Below, piece after piece: positions 20,852-29,361 of a stretch of DNA of 64,000 nucleotides. How positions within the stretch are numbered: the stretch's first letter is position 1; each line of letters begins with the position of its first letter. A model generated the notes under the pieces. That model was not told the DNA's origin. It ran no database searches and saw nothing but the letters and a program-made list of their open reading frames with translations. The position numbers and the translations under genes are program-made. The DNA is from Rhodococcus tukisamuensis NBRC 100609. GTDB taxonomy: Bacteria; Actinomycetota; Actinomycetes; Mycobacteriales; Mycobacteriaceae. The stretch lies in contig NZ_BCXG01000002.1 of assembly GCF_001894985.1 (NCBI RefSeq), positions 248,001 to 312,000 on the forward strand, written 5' to 3'.

Positions 20852-22066
20852 GTGACTGCGAAAACCGAGATCATCCGTCGCCGCGCCTGGACGACGGGCG
20901 CAGTGACACTGAGCGTTTTCTGCACCCTGATGGCCCTCGGGCTGTCCGCCGACTCGGGCAACGTCCACGACCTGAACCTCGCCCTCGGCCTGATGCTGAA
21001 CCTTGGTGCCGCCGTAGCTCTGGTGTGGCGTCATGAGCGCCCCTGGCTGGTCCTCGCTCTGACACTGGCGGGGCCCCTGTTCTTTTCGACTGACGCCACG
21101 GCGGCGCTGATCGTGCTCTACGCGATCGCGAAGACCGAGCGGGGCGAGCGACTGGCCGCCGCGGCGATCGCGGTGTTCCTGGCGTGCGCCGTGTCGCTGA
21201 CCTACGACGCCCACCGCACCCGCGACAACTCGGTTCTGACGATGGGCGCCACCAGGCCGGAGGTGGGTGCACCGAAACCGGAATGGGATATCGCACCGTG
21301 GATTCCGTGGTTCGTCGCCGCGGTGCTGGTCGCGCTCGTGGTCGGCGGGGCGATGCTCAAACACACCCGATCCGAGTTGGCCGAAGCCGAGCACAGCCGC
21401 GACGTCGCGACCGAGCAGACCTCCGTGATGCGCGATGAGGTGATCCGGACCGAGGAGCGCACCCGGATCGCCCGGGACATGCACGACACCCTTGCCGCGA
21501 GCCTGAGTCGCATCTCGCTGTTCGCCGGCGCGCTCCAGGTCAACGGCGCCGACAACCCGGAGAAGGTCGCCAACACCGCCTCGATGATCCGCTCCACCGC
21601 TCACGACGCACTCGACGATCTCAAGCACATCGTCGGAGTGCTCCGTGGATCCGCGTCGGCCGGCGCCCGGCCGAGCGGACACCAGGGCATCGACAGCGTC
21701 GCCGAGCTCGTGCAATCCGCGCGCGCCGCGGGCCTGCACGCCACCCTGTTCACAGACCTTCGACCCGGCGACGTCGGGACGGTGTCCGGCCACGTCACCT
21801 ACCGCGTGGTGCAGGAATCGCTCACCAACGCCCAGAAGTACGCGAGCGACCAGACCATCCGCATCGCAATCAGCGGCGCCGCCGAGCTCGGCATCCGAAT
21901 CGACATCCGCAACGCCCTGAGCGCACAGCCCCCGACAGTCCCGCCCGGGTCAGGGTCTGGCCTGCGCGGGCTCTCCGAACAGACCCGCGACATCGGCGGC
22001 ACCCTCAACGCCGGAGTACTCGGCACCGAGTTCGTCGTTGACTGCTGGCTCCCCTGGTACGCCTGA
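20852..22066 (+). CDS. NarL-type sensor histidine kinase
   Basis: A 404-residue membrane kinase. It has an N-terminal sensor region with about four to five hydrophobic segments (residues 10-165), then a coiled stretch leading to a HisKA_3 dimerisation domain with the phospho-acceptor His in 'IARDMHDTLAASLSRISLF'. A HATPase_c domain follows, with N-box 'VVQESLTNAQKYASD' and G-box 'GSGLRGLSEQTRDIGGTL'. GTG 20852 is chosen because the -10-like TAGCCT lies at 20839-20844, exactly seven bases upstream, as in leaderless genes. Its partner response regulator starts 60 bases after the stop. The signal is unknown. Confidence 0.92.
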   Translation: MTAKTEIIRRRAWTTGAVTLSVFCTLMALGLSADSGNVHDLNLALGLMLNLGAAVALVWRHERPWLVLALTLAGPLFFSTDATAALIVLYAIAKTERGERLAAAAIAVFLACAVSLTYDAHRTRDNSVLTMGATRPEVGAPKPEWDIAPWIPWFVAAVLVALVVGGAMLKHTRSELAEAEHSRDVATEQTSVMRDEVIRTEERTRIARDMHDTLAASLSRISLFAGALQVNGADNPEKVANTASMIRSTAHDALDDLKHIVGVLRGSASAGARPSGHQGIDSVAELVQSARAAGLHATLFTDLRPGDVGTVSGHVTYRVVQESLTNAQKYASDQTIRIAISGAAELGIRIDIRNALSAQPPTVPPGSGSGLRGLSEQTRDIGGTLNAGVLGTEFVVDCWLPWYA

Positions 22067-22125
22067 ACAGAACGCACCCGCCCTCCTGATCGGCCTGTGC
22101 CGCCGGGTAATAGCCTGACGGCACC

Positions 22126-22788
22126 ATGACTGCATCCGACGTCATCACCGTGCTCATCGTCGACGACGACCCGTTCGTGCGTCGTGGAGTGGCCGACATC
22201 TTCGCCGCCGCCGCCGACATCACCGTCGTCGCCGGCGTCGATGACGGGGACCAGGTCCCCGCCGCTGTCTCGGCCCACCGCCCCCGCGTGGTGCTGATGG
22301 ATCTGAAGATGCGGCGCGTCGGTGGTCTCGAGGCCACCCGCCACCTGATGACCCTTCCGGATCCGCCTCGTGTGATCGCGATGACCGCGATGGACGTCGA
22401 CGACCTCGTCATCCAGGCAGTGACCGCCGGAGCCCACAGCTTCCTCTCGAAGGACGAAGCCCCCGAGACCTTCCACCAGTCGGTGCGCGCGGTGGCCGCC
22501 GGCAACACCCTGTTCAGCCAGGAGTCACTGCGGCGCATCGTCGGCAGGACACCACCGTCACCCACGACTCATGCGGCGGCGCCGGCCAATCTGGGAACGC
22601 TCAGCGAGCGTGAACGTGAAGTACTACGGGCCCTGGCAACCGGTGCATCGAACGCCGACCTCGCCGCCGCCCTGTTCCTCAGCGAAACCACCGTCAAAAC
22701 CCACATATCCTCGATCTTCACCAAGCTCGGCACCCGCAACCGAGTCGAGGCGGCACTCACCGCGTTCCGGGCGGGCCTGGTCACTTGA
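22126..22788 (+). CDS. NarL/LuxR-type response regulator
   Basis: A 220-residue regulator. The receiver domain (1-125) has the acidic pair in 'VLIVDDDPFVRRGVADIF', the phospho-acceptor Asp in 'VVLMDLKMRRVGGLEATRHL', Thr in 'VIAMTAMD' and Lys in 'AHSFLSKDEAPETF'. The C-terminal LuxR HTH (about 155-215) carries 'LSEREREVLRALATGASNADLAAAL' and 'SETTVKTHISSIFTKLGTRN'. It is the partner of the upstream kinase. Its last eight bases overlap the 3' end of the convergent OmpR-system kinase gene. Confidence 0.94.
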   Translation: MTASDVITVLIVDDDPFVRRGVADIFAAAADITVVAGVDDGDQVPAAVSAHRPRVVLMDLKMRRVGGLEATRHLMTLPDPPRVIAMTAMDVDDLVIQAVTAGAHSFLSKDEAPETFHQSVRAVAAGNTLFSQESLRRIVGRTPPSPTTHAAAPANLGTLSEREREVLRALATGASNADLAAALFLSETTVKTHISSIFTKLGTRNRVEAALTAFRAGLVT

Positions 22789-24250
22789 GCTCCGGGTCTG
22801 CCGACCACGAGGCCGTACGCGAAGGCGACGCCGCCACGTCGGCGTCAGCGCCTCCATCGGCACGCGGCAGCAGCACCCGGAACACCGCGCCGCCCGCCGC
22901 GGGCGAGTCCACGGTCACGGTGCCGCCGTGCGCGGCGACGAGGGCCGCCACGATCGACAGGCCCAGGCCGCTGCCCCCGGACTCCCGGGTGCGCGAGGTG
23001 TCCGCGCGGTAGAACCGCTCGAAGACCCGCTCGCGGGCCTGCTCGTCCAGGCCCGGACCGGTGTCGGCGACCTCGAGCAACGCGTGCGGCCCGACGGTGC
23101 CGACGCGCACGGTGACCGAGGCCGAGTCCGGGGTGTGCCCGAGCGCGTTGCTCACCAGGTTGGTCAGCACCTGCCGTAGCCGCGCGTCGTCACCGAGCAC
23201 CTGCGGGCAGCCCGGCCCGTCCACCACCTCCAGCGCGATCTCCCGGTCCGGGGCGATCGCGCGGGCGTCGTGGACGGCGTCGGAGGCCACCGTCAGCAGG
23301 TCGACGTGCTCCTGCGCGAGCGGTCGCTGCGCGTCCAACCGGGCGAGCATCAGCAGGTCCTCGACAAGCAGGCCCATCCGCGACGCCTCCCCCTCGATCC
23401 GCGCCATCAGCATGTCCGTGTCGGTGGTCGCGCCCTGCCGGTACAACTCGGCGAAGCCGCGGATGGTGGTCAGCGGGGTGCGAAGTTCGTGGCTGGCGTC
23501 GGCGACGAACCGGCGCATCCGGTCCTCGGAGCGCCGGGCCGACTCCTCGGACGCCTCGGTTGCGGCGAACGCGGTCTGGATCTGGGTGAGCATCCCGTTG
23601 AGCGCCACCGACAGTCGGCCGATCTCGGTCCGCTCGTCACGCTCGGGGACCCGGCGGTGCAGGTCGCCCGCCGCGATCGCCGCCGCCGTGTGCTCCACCT
23701 CCACCAGCGGACGCAGGCTGCGGCGCACCACCAGGTAGCCCGCGACGCCGAGCACACTGAGCACCACGACGCCGATCCCCACCTGCAGTCCGACCAGCCG
23801 TTCCACGGTCTGGTCGACGTCGGCGAGCCGGATCGCGACCGTGACGGCGCCCTCGGGGGTGACGGCGGTCAGGGCCCGCCAGTGCTGGTCGGGGTGCCCG
23901 ATCGAGCCGACCGTCACCGGGTCCGGGCCGGGGTCCGCCGGCAGGTCCGGGTCGAGCTTGCCGTCGTTGATCGGCGGGTTCACCGTCCCGTCGTTCGTCA
24001 CCGTGCGCACGTAGAACTGGGTGGGCGGCCGGGCGGGTCCGGCCTCGCCCGGCGGCGGCAGGGGCCGGTCCCCCCGCGGCTTCGCCCAGCCGTGCGCGGC
24101 GTCGCGCAACGTCGCGTCGGTGCGGGCGATCAGGGAGTTCTCCAGGGCCGAGGTCACCGCGACCCCCGACGCCAGCAGGCCGAGACCGGCGAGCACCAGC
24201 AGCGCGGCGACCAGGGTGAACCGCAACGGCATCCGGCGCAGTGGGCGCAT
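22781..24250 (-). CDS. HAMP-containing sensor histidine kinase (OmpR-type system)
   Basis: A 489-residue kinase: TM1 (residues about 9-32), an extracytoplasmic sensor loop, TM2 near residue 165 followed by a HAMP domain ('RRSLRPLVEVEHTAAAIAAG'). The HisKA domain has the phospho-His in 'FVADASHELRTPLTTIRGFA', and the catalytic domain has 'VLTNLVSNALGHTP', 'DTGPGLDEQARERVFERFYR' and 'GGSGLGLSIVAALVAAHGG'. The layout matches mycobacterial TcrY/PrrB-like kinases. ATG 24250 is preceded by AGGTAGGGGG. It lies eight bases after its response regulator. The TGA overlaps the 3' end of the convergent LuxR-type regulator (22781-22788). Confidence 0.94.
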   Translation of the reverse strand: MRPLRRMPLRFTLVAALLVLAGLGLLASGVAVTSALENSLIARTDATLRDAAHGWAKPRGDRPLPPPGEAGPARPPTQFYVRTVTNDGTVNPPINDGKLDPDLPADPGPDPVTVGSIGHPDQHWRALTAVTPEGAVTVAIRLADVDQTVERLVGLQVGIGVVVLSVLGVAGYLVVRRSLRPLVEVEHTAAAIAAGDLHRRVPERDERTEIGRLSVALNGMLTQIQTAFAATEASEESARRSEDRMRRFVADASHELRTPLTTIRGFAELYRQGATTDTDMLMARIEGEASRMGLLVEDLLMLARLDAQRPLAQEHVDLLTVASDAVHDARAIAPDREIALEVVDGPGCPQVLGDDARLRQVLTNLVSNALGHTPDSASVTVRVGTVGPHALLEVADTGPGLDEQARERVFERFYRADTSRTRESGGSGLGLSIVAALVAAHGGTVTVDSPAAGGAVFRVLLPRADGGADADVAASPSRTASWSADPELK

Positions 24251-24258
24251 CACGCCCC

Positions 24259-24978
24259 CTACCTGGGCTCGCGCATGACGTACCCGACGCCACGCAGCGT
24301 GTGGATCAGCCGGGTGTCCCCGGTGTCCACCTTGCGCCGCAGGTACGACACGTAGGACTCGACCACACCGACCTCGCCGCCGAAGTCGTAGTGCCACACG
24401 TGATCCAGGATCCGCGGCTTGCTGAGCACCACGCCCGCGTTGACCATGAAGTACCGCAGCAGGGTGAACTCGGTCGGCGAGAGCGCCACCGGCTGGCCGG
24501 CCTTCCACACCTCGTGGGTGTCGTCGTCGAGTTCGATGTCGGCGAACCGGATTCGGGACGGCGGGACGACGTCGCCGTCCCGGGAGGCGCGGCGCAGGAT
24601 CACCCGCAGTCGCGCGACCACCTCCTCGAGGCTGAACGGTTTGGTCACGTAGTCGTCCGCGCCGAGGGTCAGCCCGGTGACCTTGTCGTCGACGGCATCC
24701 CGCGCGGTGAGGAACAGCACCGGCGCATCGACGCCGTCCGCGCGCAGCCGGCGCAGCAAGCCGAAGCCGTCCATGCCGGGCATCATCACGTCGAGGATCA
24801 GGGCATCGGGCCGGAACGCCCGCGCCCGGTCGAGTCCCTCCGCGCCGTTGGACGCGGTCGCCACCTCGAATCCCTGGAAGCGCAGGCTCACGGACAGCAG
24901 TTCGACGATGTTCGGCTCGTCGTCGACGACCAGCACCCGGGCTTCGGTTCGGTTGGCACTCACGTTCCCCATCATCAC
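24259..24978 (-). CDS. OmpR/PhoB-type response regulator
   Basis: A 239-residue regulator. The receiver domain has 'VLVVDDEPNIVELLSVSLRF', the phospho-acceptor Asp in 'ALILDVMMPGMDGFGLLRRL', 'VLFLTARDAVDDKV' and 'GADDYVTKPFSLEEVVARL'. The C-terminal winged helix has 'LSPTEFTLLRYFMVNAGVVLS' and the recognition helix and wing 'VVESYVSYLRRKVD' and 'RLIHTLRGVGYVMR'. It is closest in style to PrrA/TcrX-type regulators. The exact start is uncertain (GTG 24978, ATG 24975 or 24972). It is the first gene of a two-gene operon with the HAMP kinase. Confidence 0.94.
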   Translation of the reverse strand: MMMGNVSANRTEARVLVVDDEPNIVELLSVSLRFQGFEVATASNGAEGLDRARAFRPDALILDVMMPGMDGFGLLRRLRADGVDAPVLFLTARDAVDDKVTGLTLGADDYVTKPFSLEEVVARLRVILRRASRDGDVVPPSRIRFADIELDDDTHEVWKAGQPVALSPTEFTLLRYFMVNAGVVLSKPRILDHVWHYDFGGEVGVVESYVSYLRRKVDTGDTRLIHTLRGVGYVMREPR

Positions 24979-25114
24979 CGCGGGCCCTGTCCGCCGGCTG
25001 ATGGTTCGCTGGGAACTTCCTGTGAGCCGCGCGGCGACCGCCGGGACAGATTGCTCACAGTGGCTTCGGTTCGACCGTGAGCTCTTGCTACGGTGGTGGC
25101 GTCACTCTGACACC

Positions 25115-25155
25115 CCGGACGAGCGCACCGTACCCGGACAGCGACAAGACGGTGC
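25115..25155 (+). promoter_or_regulatory. Guanidine-III (ykkC-III) riboswitch aptamer
   Basis: The leader of the SMR exporter contains CCGGACGAGCGCACCG and then TACCCGGACAGCGACAAGAC followed by GGTGC. This matches almost base for base the conserved ykkC-III core (CCGGACGAG...GUACCCGG...GACAAGACGGYGC) known from actinobacteria such as Thermobifida. GCACCG (25124-25129) pairs with CGGTGC (25150-25155), and CCGG with CCGG forms the pseudoknot. GGGAGA (25160-25165) follows at once and is the ribosome site for ATG 25175, so guanidine probably controls translation. A promoter-like TTCGGT-18-TACGGT lies at 25065-25094. Recognised from memory of the consensus; no covariance search was run. Confidence 0.9.
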
Positions 25156-25174
25156 CTTGGGAGAATCAGTCACC

Positions 25175-25489
25175 ATGGCATGGATCATTCTCGTCATTTC
25201 CGGTGTCCTCGAAGCCGTCTGGGCCACCGCCCTCGGCAAGTCCGACGGCTTCAGCCGTCTCGCACCCACTGCGGTGTTCGGCGTCGCGATCGTCGCCAGC
25301 ATGGCCGGCCTGGCCTACGCCATGCGCACCCTGCCGATCGGCACGGCGTATGCGGTCTGGGTCGGCATCGGCGCCAGCCTCACCGTGGCCTACGCCATGG
25401 TCACGGGCAGCGAGTCCGCGTCGGTGGTGAAGGTCCTGCTGATCCTCGGCATCGTCGGCTGCGTGGTCGGGCTCAAGGTCCTGCACTGA
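25175..25489 (+). CDS. sugE: SMR-family guanidinium exporter (Gdx/SugE type)
   Basis: A 104-residue, four-helix small multidrug resistance protein. It begins 'MAWIILVISGVLEAVWATAL' with the essential Glu13 in TM1, followed by 'GFSRLAPTAVFGVAIVASM' (TM2), 'LPIGTAYAVWVGIGASLTVAY' (TM3, SMR signature) and a final TM4 ending 'VGLKVLH'. The Gdx/SugE subgroup exports guanidinium in exchange for protons. That assignment is strongly supported here by the guanidine-III aptamer in its leader. It is a single gene, flanked by the OmpR-type regulator (divergent) and the decapeptide-repeat gene. Confidence 0.93.
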   Translation: MAWIILVISGVLEAVWATALGKSDGFSRLAPTAVFGVAIVASMAGLAYAMRTLPIGTAYAVWVGIGASLTVAYAMVTGSESASVVKVLLILGIVGCVVGLKVLH

Positions 25490-25553
25490 CAGGCCCTGCG
25501 TCCGCGCCGCTCGGAGCCCGAATTGTCCATCGGCACCGGGTTACAGTTACCGC

Positions 25554-26345
25554 ATGAACCTGGTGGCGCTCGTCACACTGCCGGCCCGGGCGAGTCTCTC
25601 GCTCGCCGACTCGGCCCTCGGTGTTGCCGAGACCGCGCTCAGTGCCGCACGGCTGATGTTGTCGGCGTCCTCGGGCGGCGCGGCGTCCTCTGCCAACCCG
25701 TCGGGCCCGTTGAAGCTGCTGCAGCAGGTCGCCGAACTGGCCTCCGACCAGCGACCGCTGGGCCAGGCGATGCGGCCCGGCGGTCCGCTGGACCGGCTGC
25801 TCGAACCGGGCGGCGTGGTGGACCGGCTGACCGCCCCCGGCGGCACCCTCGAGCGAATCATCGAGCCCGGCGGGCCGCTCGAGCGGGTGCTCGCCACCGG
25901 CGGACCGGTCGACCGACTGCTCGACGAGGACGGCCCGGTCGAGCGACTGCTCGCCCCCGGCGGCCTGCTCGACCGACTCACCGCGGAGGACGGCCCGCTC
26001 GAACGGCTCACCGCCAGCGCCGGACCGCTCGAGACCCTCACCAAGGAGGGCGGCCTCATCGACCGCGCGCTCGAGGAGGGCGGCATCCTCGAGACGCTGC
26101 TCGCCGAGGACGGCGCCGTCGAACGCATCATCGCCGAGGGCGGCCCGCTGGACCAGATCGTGTCGCTGTCGGAGACGCTGGCGGCCCTGGCCCCGAACCT
26201 GGAGAAGATGGGCGACAGCATCGAACTGCTCCGCGAGACGGTCGGGGTGCTCAGCTCCGCGGTCGGGCCGCTGGGCGACCTCGCCGGCCGACTGCCCGGG
26301 CGGTGGCTCAAGGGCGGCCGCGCCAACGGGACCGAGCTGACCTAG
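25554..26345 (+). CDS. Decapeptide-repeat protein of unknown function
   Basis: A 263-residue protein I cannot assign to a known function. Residues 1-45 are a hydrophobic/amphipathic helix ('LADSALGVAETALSAARLML'). Residues 75-204 are 13 uninterrupted repeats of exactly ten residues, consensus (P/E)(G/D)GPLDRLLx, for example PGGPLDRLLE, PGGVVDRLTA and EDGPVERLLA. Residues 205-250 form a heptad-like helix ('LSETLAALAPNLEKMGDSIE') ending 'RLPGRWLKGG'. There is no signal peptide or clear TM. The strict period, the Gly pair and alternating acidic/Arg-Leu-Leu pattern suggest a solenoid or stack of short amphipathic helices. The -10-like TACAGT is six bases before the ATG, so it is probably leaderless and monocistronic. 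Confidence 0.8.
   Translation: MNLVALVTLPARASLSLADSALGVAETALSAARLMLSASSGGAASSANPSGPLKLLQQVAELASDQRPLGQAMRPGGPLDRLLEPGGVVDRLTAPGGTLERIIEPGGPLERVLATGGPVDRLLDEDGPVERLLAPGGLLDRLTAEDGPLERLTASAGPLETLTKEGGLIDRALEEGGILETLLAEDGAVERIIAEGGPLDQIVSLSETLAALAPNLEKMGDSIELLRETVGVLSSAVGPLGDLAGRLPGRWLKGGRANGTELT
25776..26165 (+). repeat. 13 in-frame 30-base repeats encoding decapeptides
   Basis: Codons 75-204 of the gene at 25554 repeat every 30 bases without a gap. The DNA copies are diverged (for example CCCGGCGGTCCGCT-type and GAGGACGGCCCGGT-type variants) but the frame and ten-residue spacing are exact. This points to an old, selected expansion rather than recent slippage. Confidence 0.85.
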
Positions 26346-27007
26346 CTCCGATCCAACGACAAGGAGATCCGCCGATGCACCGACGTGGTCGGGATCCTCC
26401 CCGACCACACCGCATCGATCCGACTCGTCGGTTCCGTCCTCGCCCGCGGCGACAAGCGCGCCGACACCGGGCTCGTCGTCCAGCCGTGGTCCTCGAGCCA
26501 CCGCAGGGTCGGGAAGGTCTGCGACAGGATCGATACCAGTGACCAAAGGCCCATCCCCGCAACGCTCGCAGCTGACAGCCCGCACCAGATCACCAGGCGC
26601 GTTTCCTGCCGCGCTCGAGCGCTTTGTTGCAGTCCGCGGAGCACACACGCCGTTCCTGACAGATCCAGTGCATGTCACGGCGGATCAGGGAGGTGCACCG
26701 GGTCCTGCTCGATCGTCTCGCGCGTGACCTCGATCCATGCGAACAAGTCGGGATCTCGAGGCGCTCTTCTGCACCGCGGCAACCGCATTGGTGACCAGGT
26801 TCGATGCCTCCGCCCGGGTGAGGGTGTCGAGTGTGCCGGTCGAGAGTCCCGTCAGGGTCCTGGTTCCGGCCTGGGTGTTGAGTGCAATCGCGATCAAGGC
26901 GGCCGCTGGTCTGAGCCCGGGGCACGGCAGAGGACTACCACTCGGCAATTCAACGCGCTGACAGCAAATCGTACATTTTACATACAACGCCAACTAGACT
27001 GCGGCCC
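26346..27007. other. Gene-poor interval of 662 bases
   Basis: No convincing gene is visible on either strand. Open frames here are mutually overlapping, lack ribosome sites and have rare-residue compositions rich in Cys, Arg and Ser. Two short minus-strand segments, 'LDTLTRAEASNLVTNAV' (26813-26863) and a Cys-rich 'HWICQERRVCSADCNKALE' further down, hint at decayed coding sequence but sit in frames that do not join. The last 50 bases are AT-rich and carry TAGACT at 26995-27000, seven bases before the next ATG, a good leaderless promoter. Confidence 0.5.
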
Positions 27008-27649
27008 ATGCTGATTCACCCGACGCTGCGGATGCAATCATGGGGATTCACCATCGGGGCACTGCTGTTCGCACTCGGATCCGCACCCTGGATTTCCACG
27101 GCGATGGGCACCGCCAGTGCCAACACCGTCTTCTTCGTCGGATCCTGGTTCTTCACCGCCGCCGCCTTCGTGCAACTGGTACTGAGCGGGCCGGCGACCA
27201 CGACCGACCAGGGCAAGCCGGCCATCCGAGCGGAATGGCTCTCCGCAGCCACCCAACTCCTCGGGACACTGCTGTTCAACATCAGCACGGGCGCCGCACT
27301 GCACGCTCACACCATCAAGGGCGAAGAGCATCTCGTGTGGAATCCGAACGCCGAGGGGTCGGTCGCCTTCCTGCTGAGTAGCGCCCTGGCCGTCCTGATG
27401 TTGCTGCGGGTCAACCAGATCTGGGAACCCGGATCGAGGGACTGGCAAAGCGTGTGGCTGAACATGCTCGGATCGATTGCGTTCGGGATCTCGGCGGTCG
27501 GCGCGTTCATCACCCGGGACGGCACGGTGATGGACGACGTGCTCGCGACCGGTGGCACGTTCGTCGGTGCGCTGTGCTTCTTCGCGGCCTCAGCGATGTT
27601 CCTCGGCAAGGACGACGAGCCCGCCGGCGAGTTGGCCGGCGCCAGCTGA
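27008..27649 (+). CDS. Polytopic membrane protein, function unknown
   Basis: A 213-residue integral membrane protein with six hydrophobic segments: 'WGFTIGALLFALGSAPWI', 'TVFFVGSWFFTAAAFVQLVL', 'WLSAATQLLGTLLFNISTGAA', 'SVAFLLSSALAVLMLL', 'WLNMLGSIAFGISAVGAFI' and 'GTFVGALCFFAASAMFLG'. The pattern of WFFTAA / LLFN / GSxxF motifs occurs in YrhK-like and other unassigned actinobacterial proteins. No enzymatic motif is seen. A -10-like TAGACT ends seven bases before ATG 27008 and there is no Shine-Dalgarno, so the mRNA is probably leaderless. It converges on the MFS gene. Confidence 0.8.
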   Translation: MLIHPTLRMQSWGFTIGALLFALGSAPWISTAMGTASANTVFFVGSWFFTAAAFVQLVLSGPATTTDQGKPAIRAEWLSAATQLLGTLLFNISTGAALHAHTIKGEEHLVWNPNAEGSVAFLLSSALAVLMLLRVNQIWEPGSRDWQSVWLNMLGSIAFGISAVGAFITRDGTVMDDVLATGGTFVGALCFFAASAMFLGKDDEPAGELAGAS

Positions 27650-27682
27650 CCCGCACCGGGCCGGCACGGAACCCGGGACAAA

Positions 27683-29317
27683 TCACGCGTCCGGTTCCCG
27701 GCGAGACGGCAGGTGCCGGAACGTCACGATCGGCAGGAGTACCGCCAGCCCGAGCACGAAGAGGCTCGCGCGCAGCGCGACCAGTCGGGATTCGATGTTG
27801 ATCGTGACCGCGCGGTCGAGTTGCTCCGACGTCAGGTCCAGTCCGGCGAGTCGGCCGCGGAGATCGTCGTTCTCGACGAAGCTGACCGAACTGGTGGTCA
27901 CTTCGATTCTGCTGTCGGACCGCAGGTCCGGGTCGTCGGCGATCCGGCTCGACGCGGACTGAGTGAGCACGGACATCAACACCGCTCCCGCGACTGCGGT
28001 TCCGGTACACAGCCCGAGGAAGTTCGCCATTCCCCGAGCGCTGCCGATCTCACCGGAGAGCGACGGCGGGTTGGTCTCCATGAGCAATGCGCTGCCCGCA
28101 CTCAATCCCACACCGATTCCCAGACCCAGACACACCTCGCTGACCCCGGTCCACCCGCCCGACCACTGATTCGAAATGGTCAACGCCAGCAGCATCACGG
28201 ACGCAGCAGCGAGCACATGAGCGGCGGTCAACAACGGGCGGCACGCGAACAATCGCATCAGAACCGGTGTGACAGCCGCCGAGACGAGCGCGGCGAGGGA
28301 GATCGGCACCAGCATCATCGCCGATCCCATGGGGCTCTTACCCAACACCATCTGGGTGTACAACGGCAGCAGATAGCTCACTCCCGCCATCAGCAGGTTC
28401 ACCGCGACCAGACCACTCAGGCAGGCACGATTGAGCCCCGACCCGAACACCTGGGGGTCGAGCAGAGCCGTCCGTCCGCTGTCGACCAGCGAATGCTGCC
28501 GCGCGGCGAACACATGCAGCACCAGCGCTCCGAGAACCAGCAATGCCAGAACGGGTGACATGCCGAGCACATTCGCCGGCGCCGACTCGGCGGCGAGAAG
28601 AAGTCCCCACGCACCGATCTGATTGATCGCCGCGACCAACAGGAGCACACCGACGGCCGACAGCGCGATACTCGTCTTGTCGATGGAGCCACGGAAGGCA
28701 GTCCGGGGTAGAACCACTCGGGAAGCGATGACGAGCGTTCCGACAATGATGACGAGTAGGAGGGCGAAGGGCGCCCGCCAGCCCCAGGTCTGCACGAGGA
28801 ATCCACCGACCAACAGCGCGAGCGCAGCACCGATTCCGGTCGTGCCCGCCAGGATCGACACCGCAACGGTGCGCTGCGCACCGGAATAGGCCTGACCGAG
28901 AATCGCCAGCGCGTTGGGAACGAGAAGAGCGCCGCCGAGTCCCGCAACCGCCTCGCCGGCGATCAGCGCCGAGACATCCCGGGCCAGGACGCAGATCAGC
29001 ATGCCGGCGGCGTACACGGTCAAGCCGAGCAACTGGGTGTTCTTGGCGCCCAGGACTCCGCTGATCTTGCCGCCCGTGACAGTGAAGGCGGCAACGAACA
29101 CCCCGTACGCAACGATGGCCAACTGCACGTTCGAGATGGTGGTATCCAGGCCCTCGACCACCCCACTGATTGCCATCGGCAGCACCGAGGCGTTGAACAC
29201 CGAGACGAGGCCGGTGAAGCACACGAGCATCAAAGGCAACCAGCTCGCTCTGAGGAGCGCCTCGTCTGCGCTCTCAGTTGTCACACGAACGGAAGGCTGC
29301 TGATCAGCGATATCCAT
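27683..29317 (-). CDS. MFS transporter, DHA2 (14-TM drug:H+ antiporter) type
   Basis: A 544-residue membrane protein with about 14 TM segments. It has the MFS motif A-like loop 'GGKISGVLGAKNTQLLGL', motif C-like 'ILAGTTGIGAALALLVGGFL', and the DHA2 central segments between TM6 and TM9. The family exports drugs, dyes or antibiotics using the proton gradient. ATG 29317 is preceded by GAGGGG. It is the last gene of the unidirectional block that starts with the amidohydrolase at 37752, 44 bases after the Ntn hydrolase, so its cargo may be a substrate or product of that block (inference). Confidence 0.9.
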   Translation of the reverse strand: MDIADQQPSVRVTTESADEALLRASWLPLMLVCFTGLVSVFNASVLPMAISGVVEGLDTTISNVQLAIVAYGVFVAAFTVTGGKISGVLGAKNTQLLGLTVYAAGMLICVLARDVSALIAGEAVAGLGGALLVPNALAILGQAYSGAQRTVAVSILAGTTGIGAALALLVGGFLVQTWGWRAPFALLLVIIVGTLVIASRVVLPRTAFRGSIDKTSIALSAVGVLLLVAAINQIGAWGLLLAAESAPANVLGMSPVLALLVLGALVLHVFAARQHSLVDSGRTALLDPQVFGSGLNRACLSGLVAVNLLMAGVSYLLPLYTQMVLGKSPMGSAMMLVPISLAALVSAAVTPVLMRLFACRPLLTAAHVLAAASVMLLALTISNQWSGGWTGVSEVCLGLGIGVGLSAGSALLMETNPPSLSGEIGSARGMANFLGLCTGTAVAGAVLMSVLTQSASSRIADDPDLRSDSRIEVTTSSVSFVENDDLRGRLAGLDLTSEQLDRAVTINIESRLVALRASLFVLGLAVLLPIVTFRHLPSRREPDA

Positions 29318-29361
29318 ATGTGCACCCCTCGGGGATCATGCGGTGGGTTCGAGCCTGAAGG

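Noticed and set aside
26385-27014. A 209-residue plus-strand frame in the gap
   Set aside because: No ribosome site, Cys/Arg/Ser-rich composition, runs over the start of the real membrane-protein gene, no domain visible.
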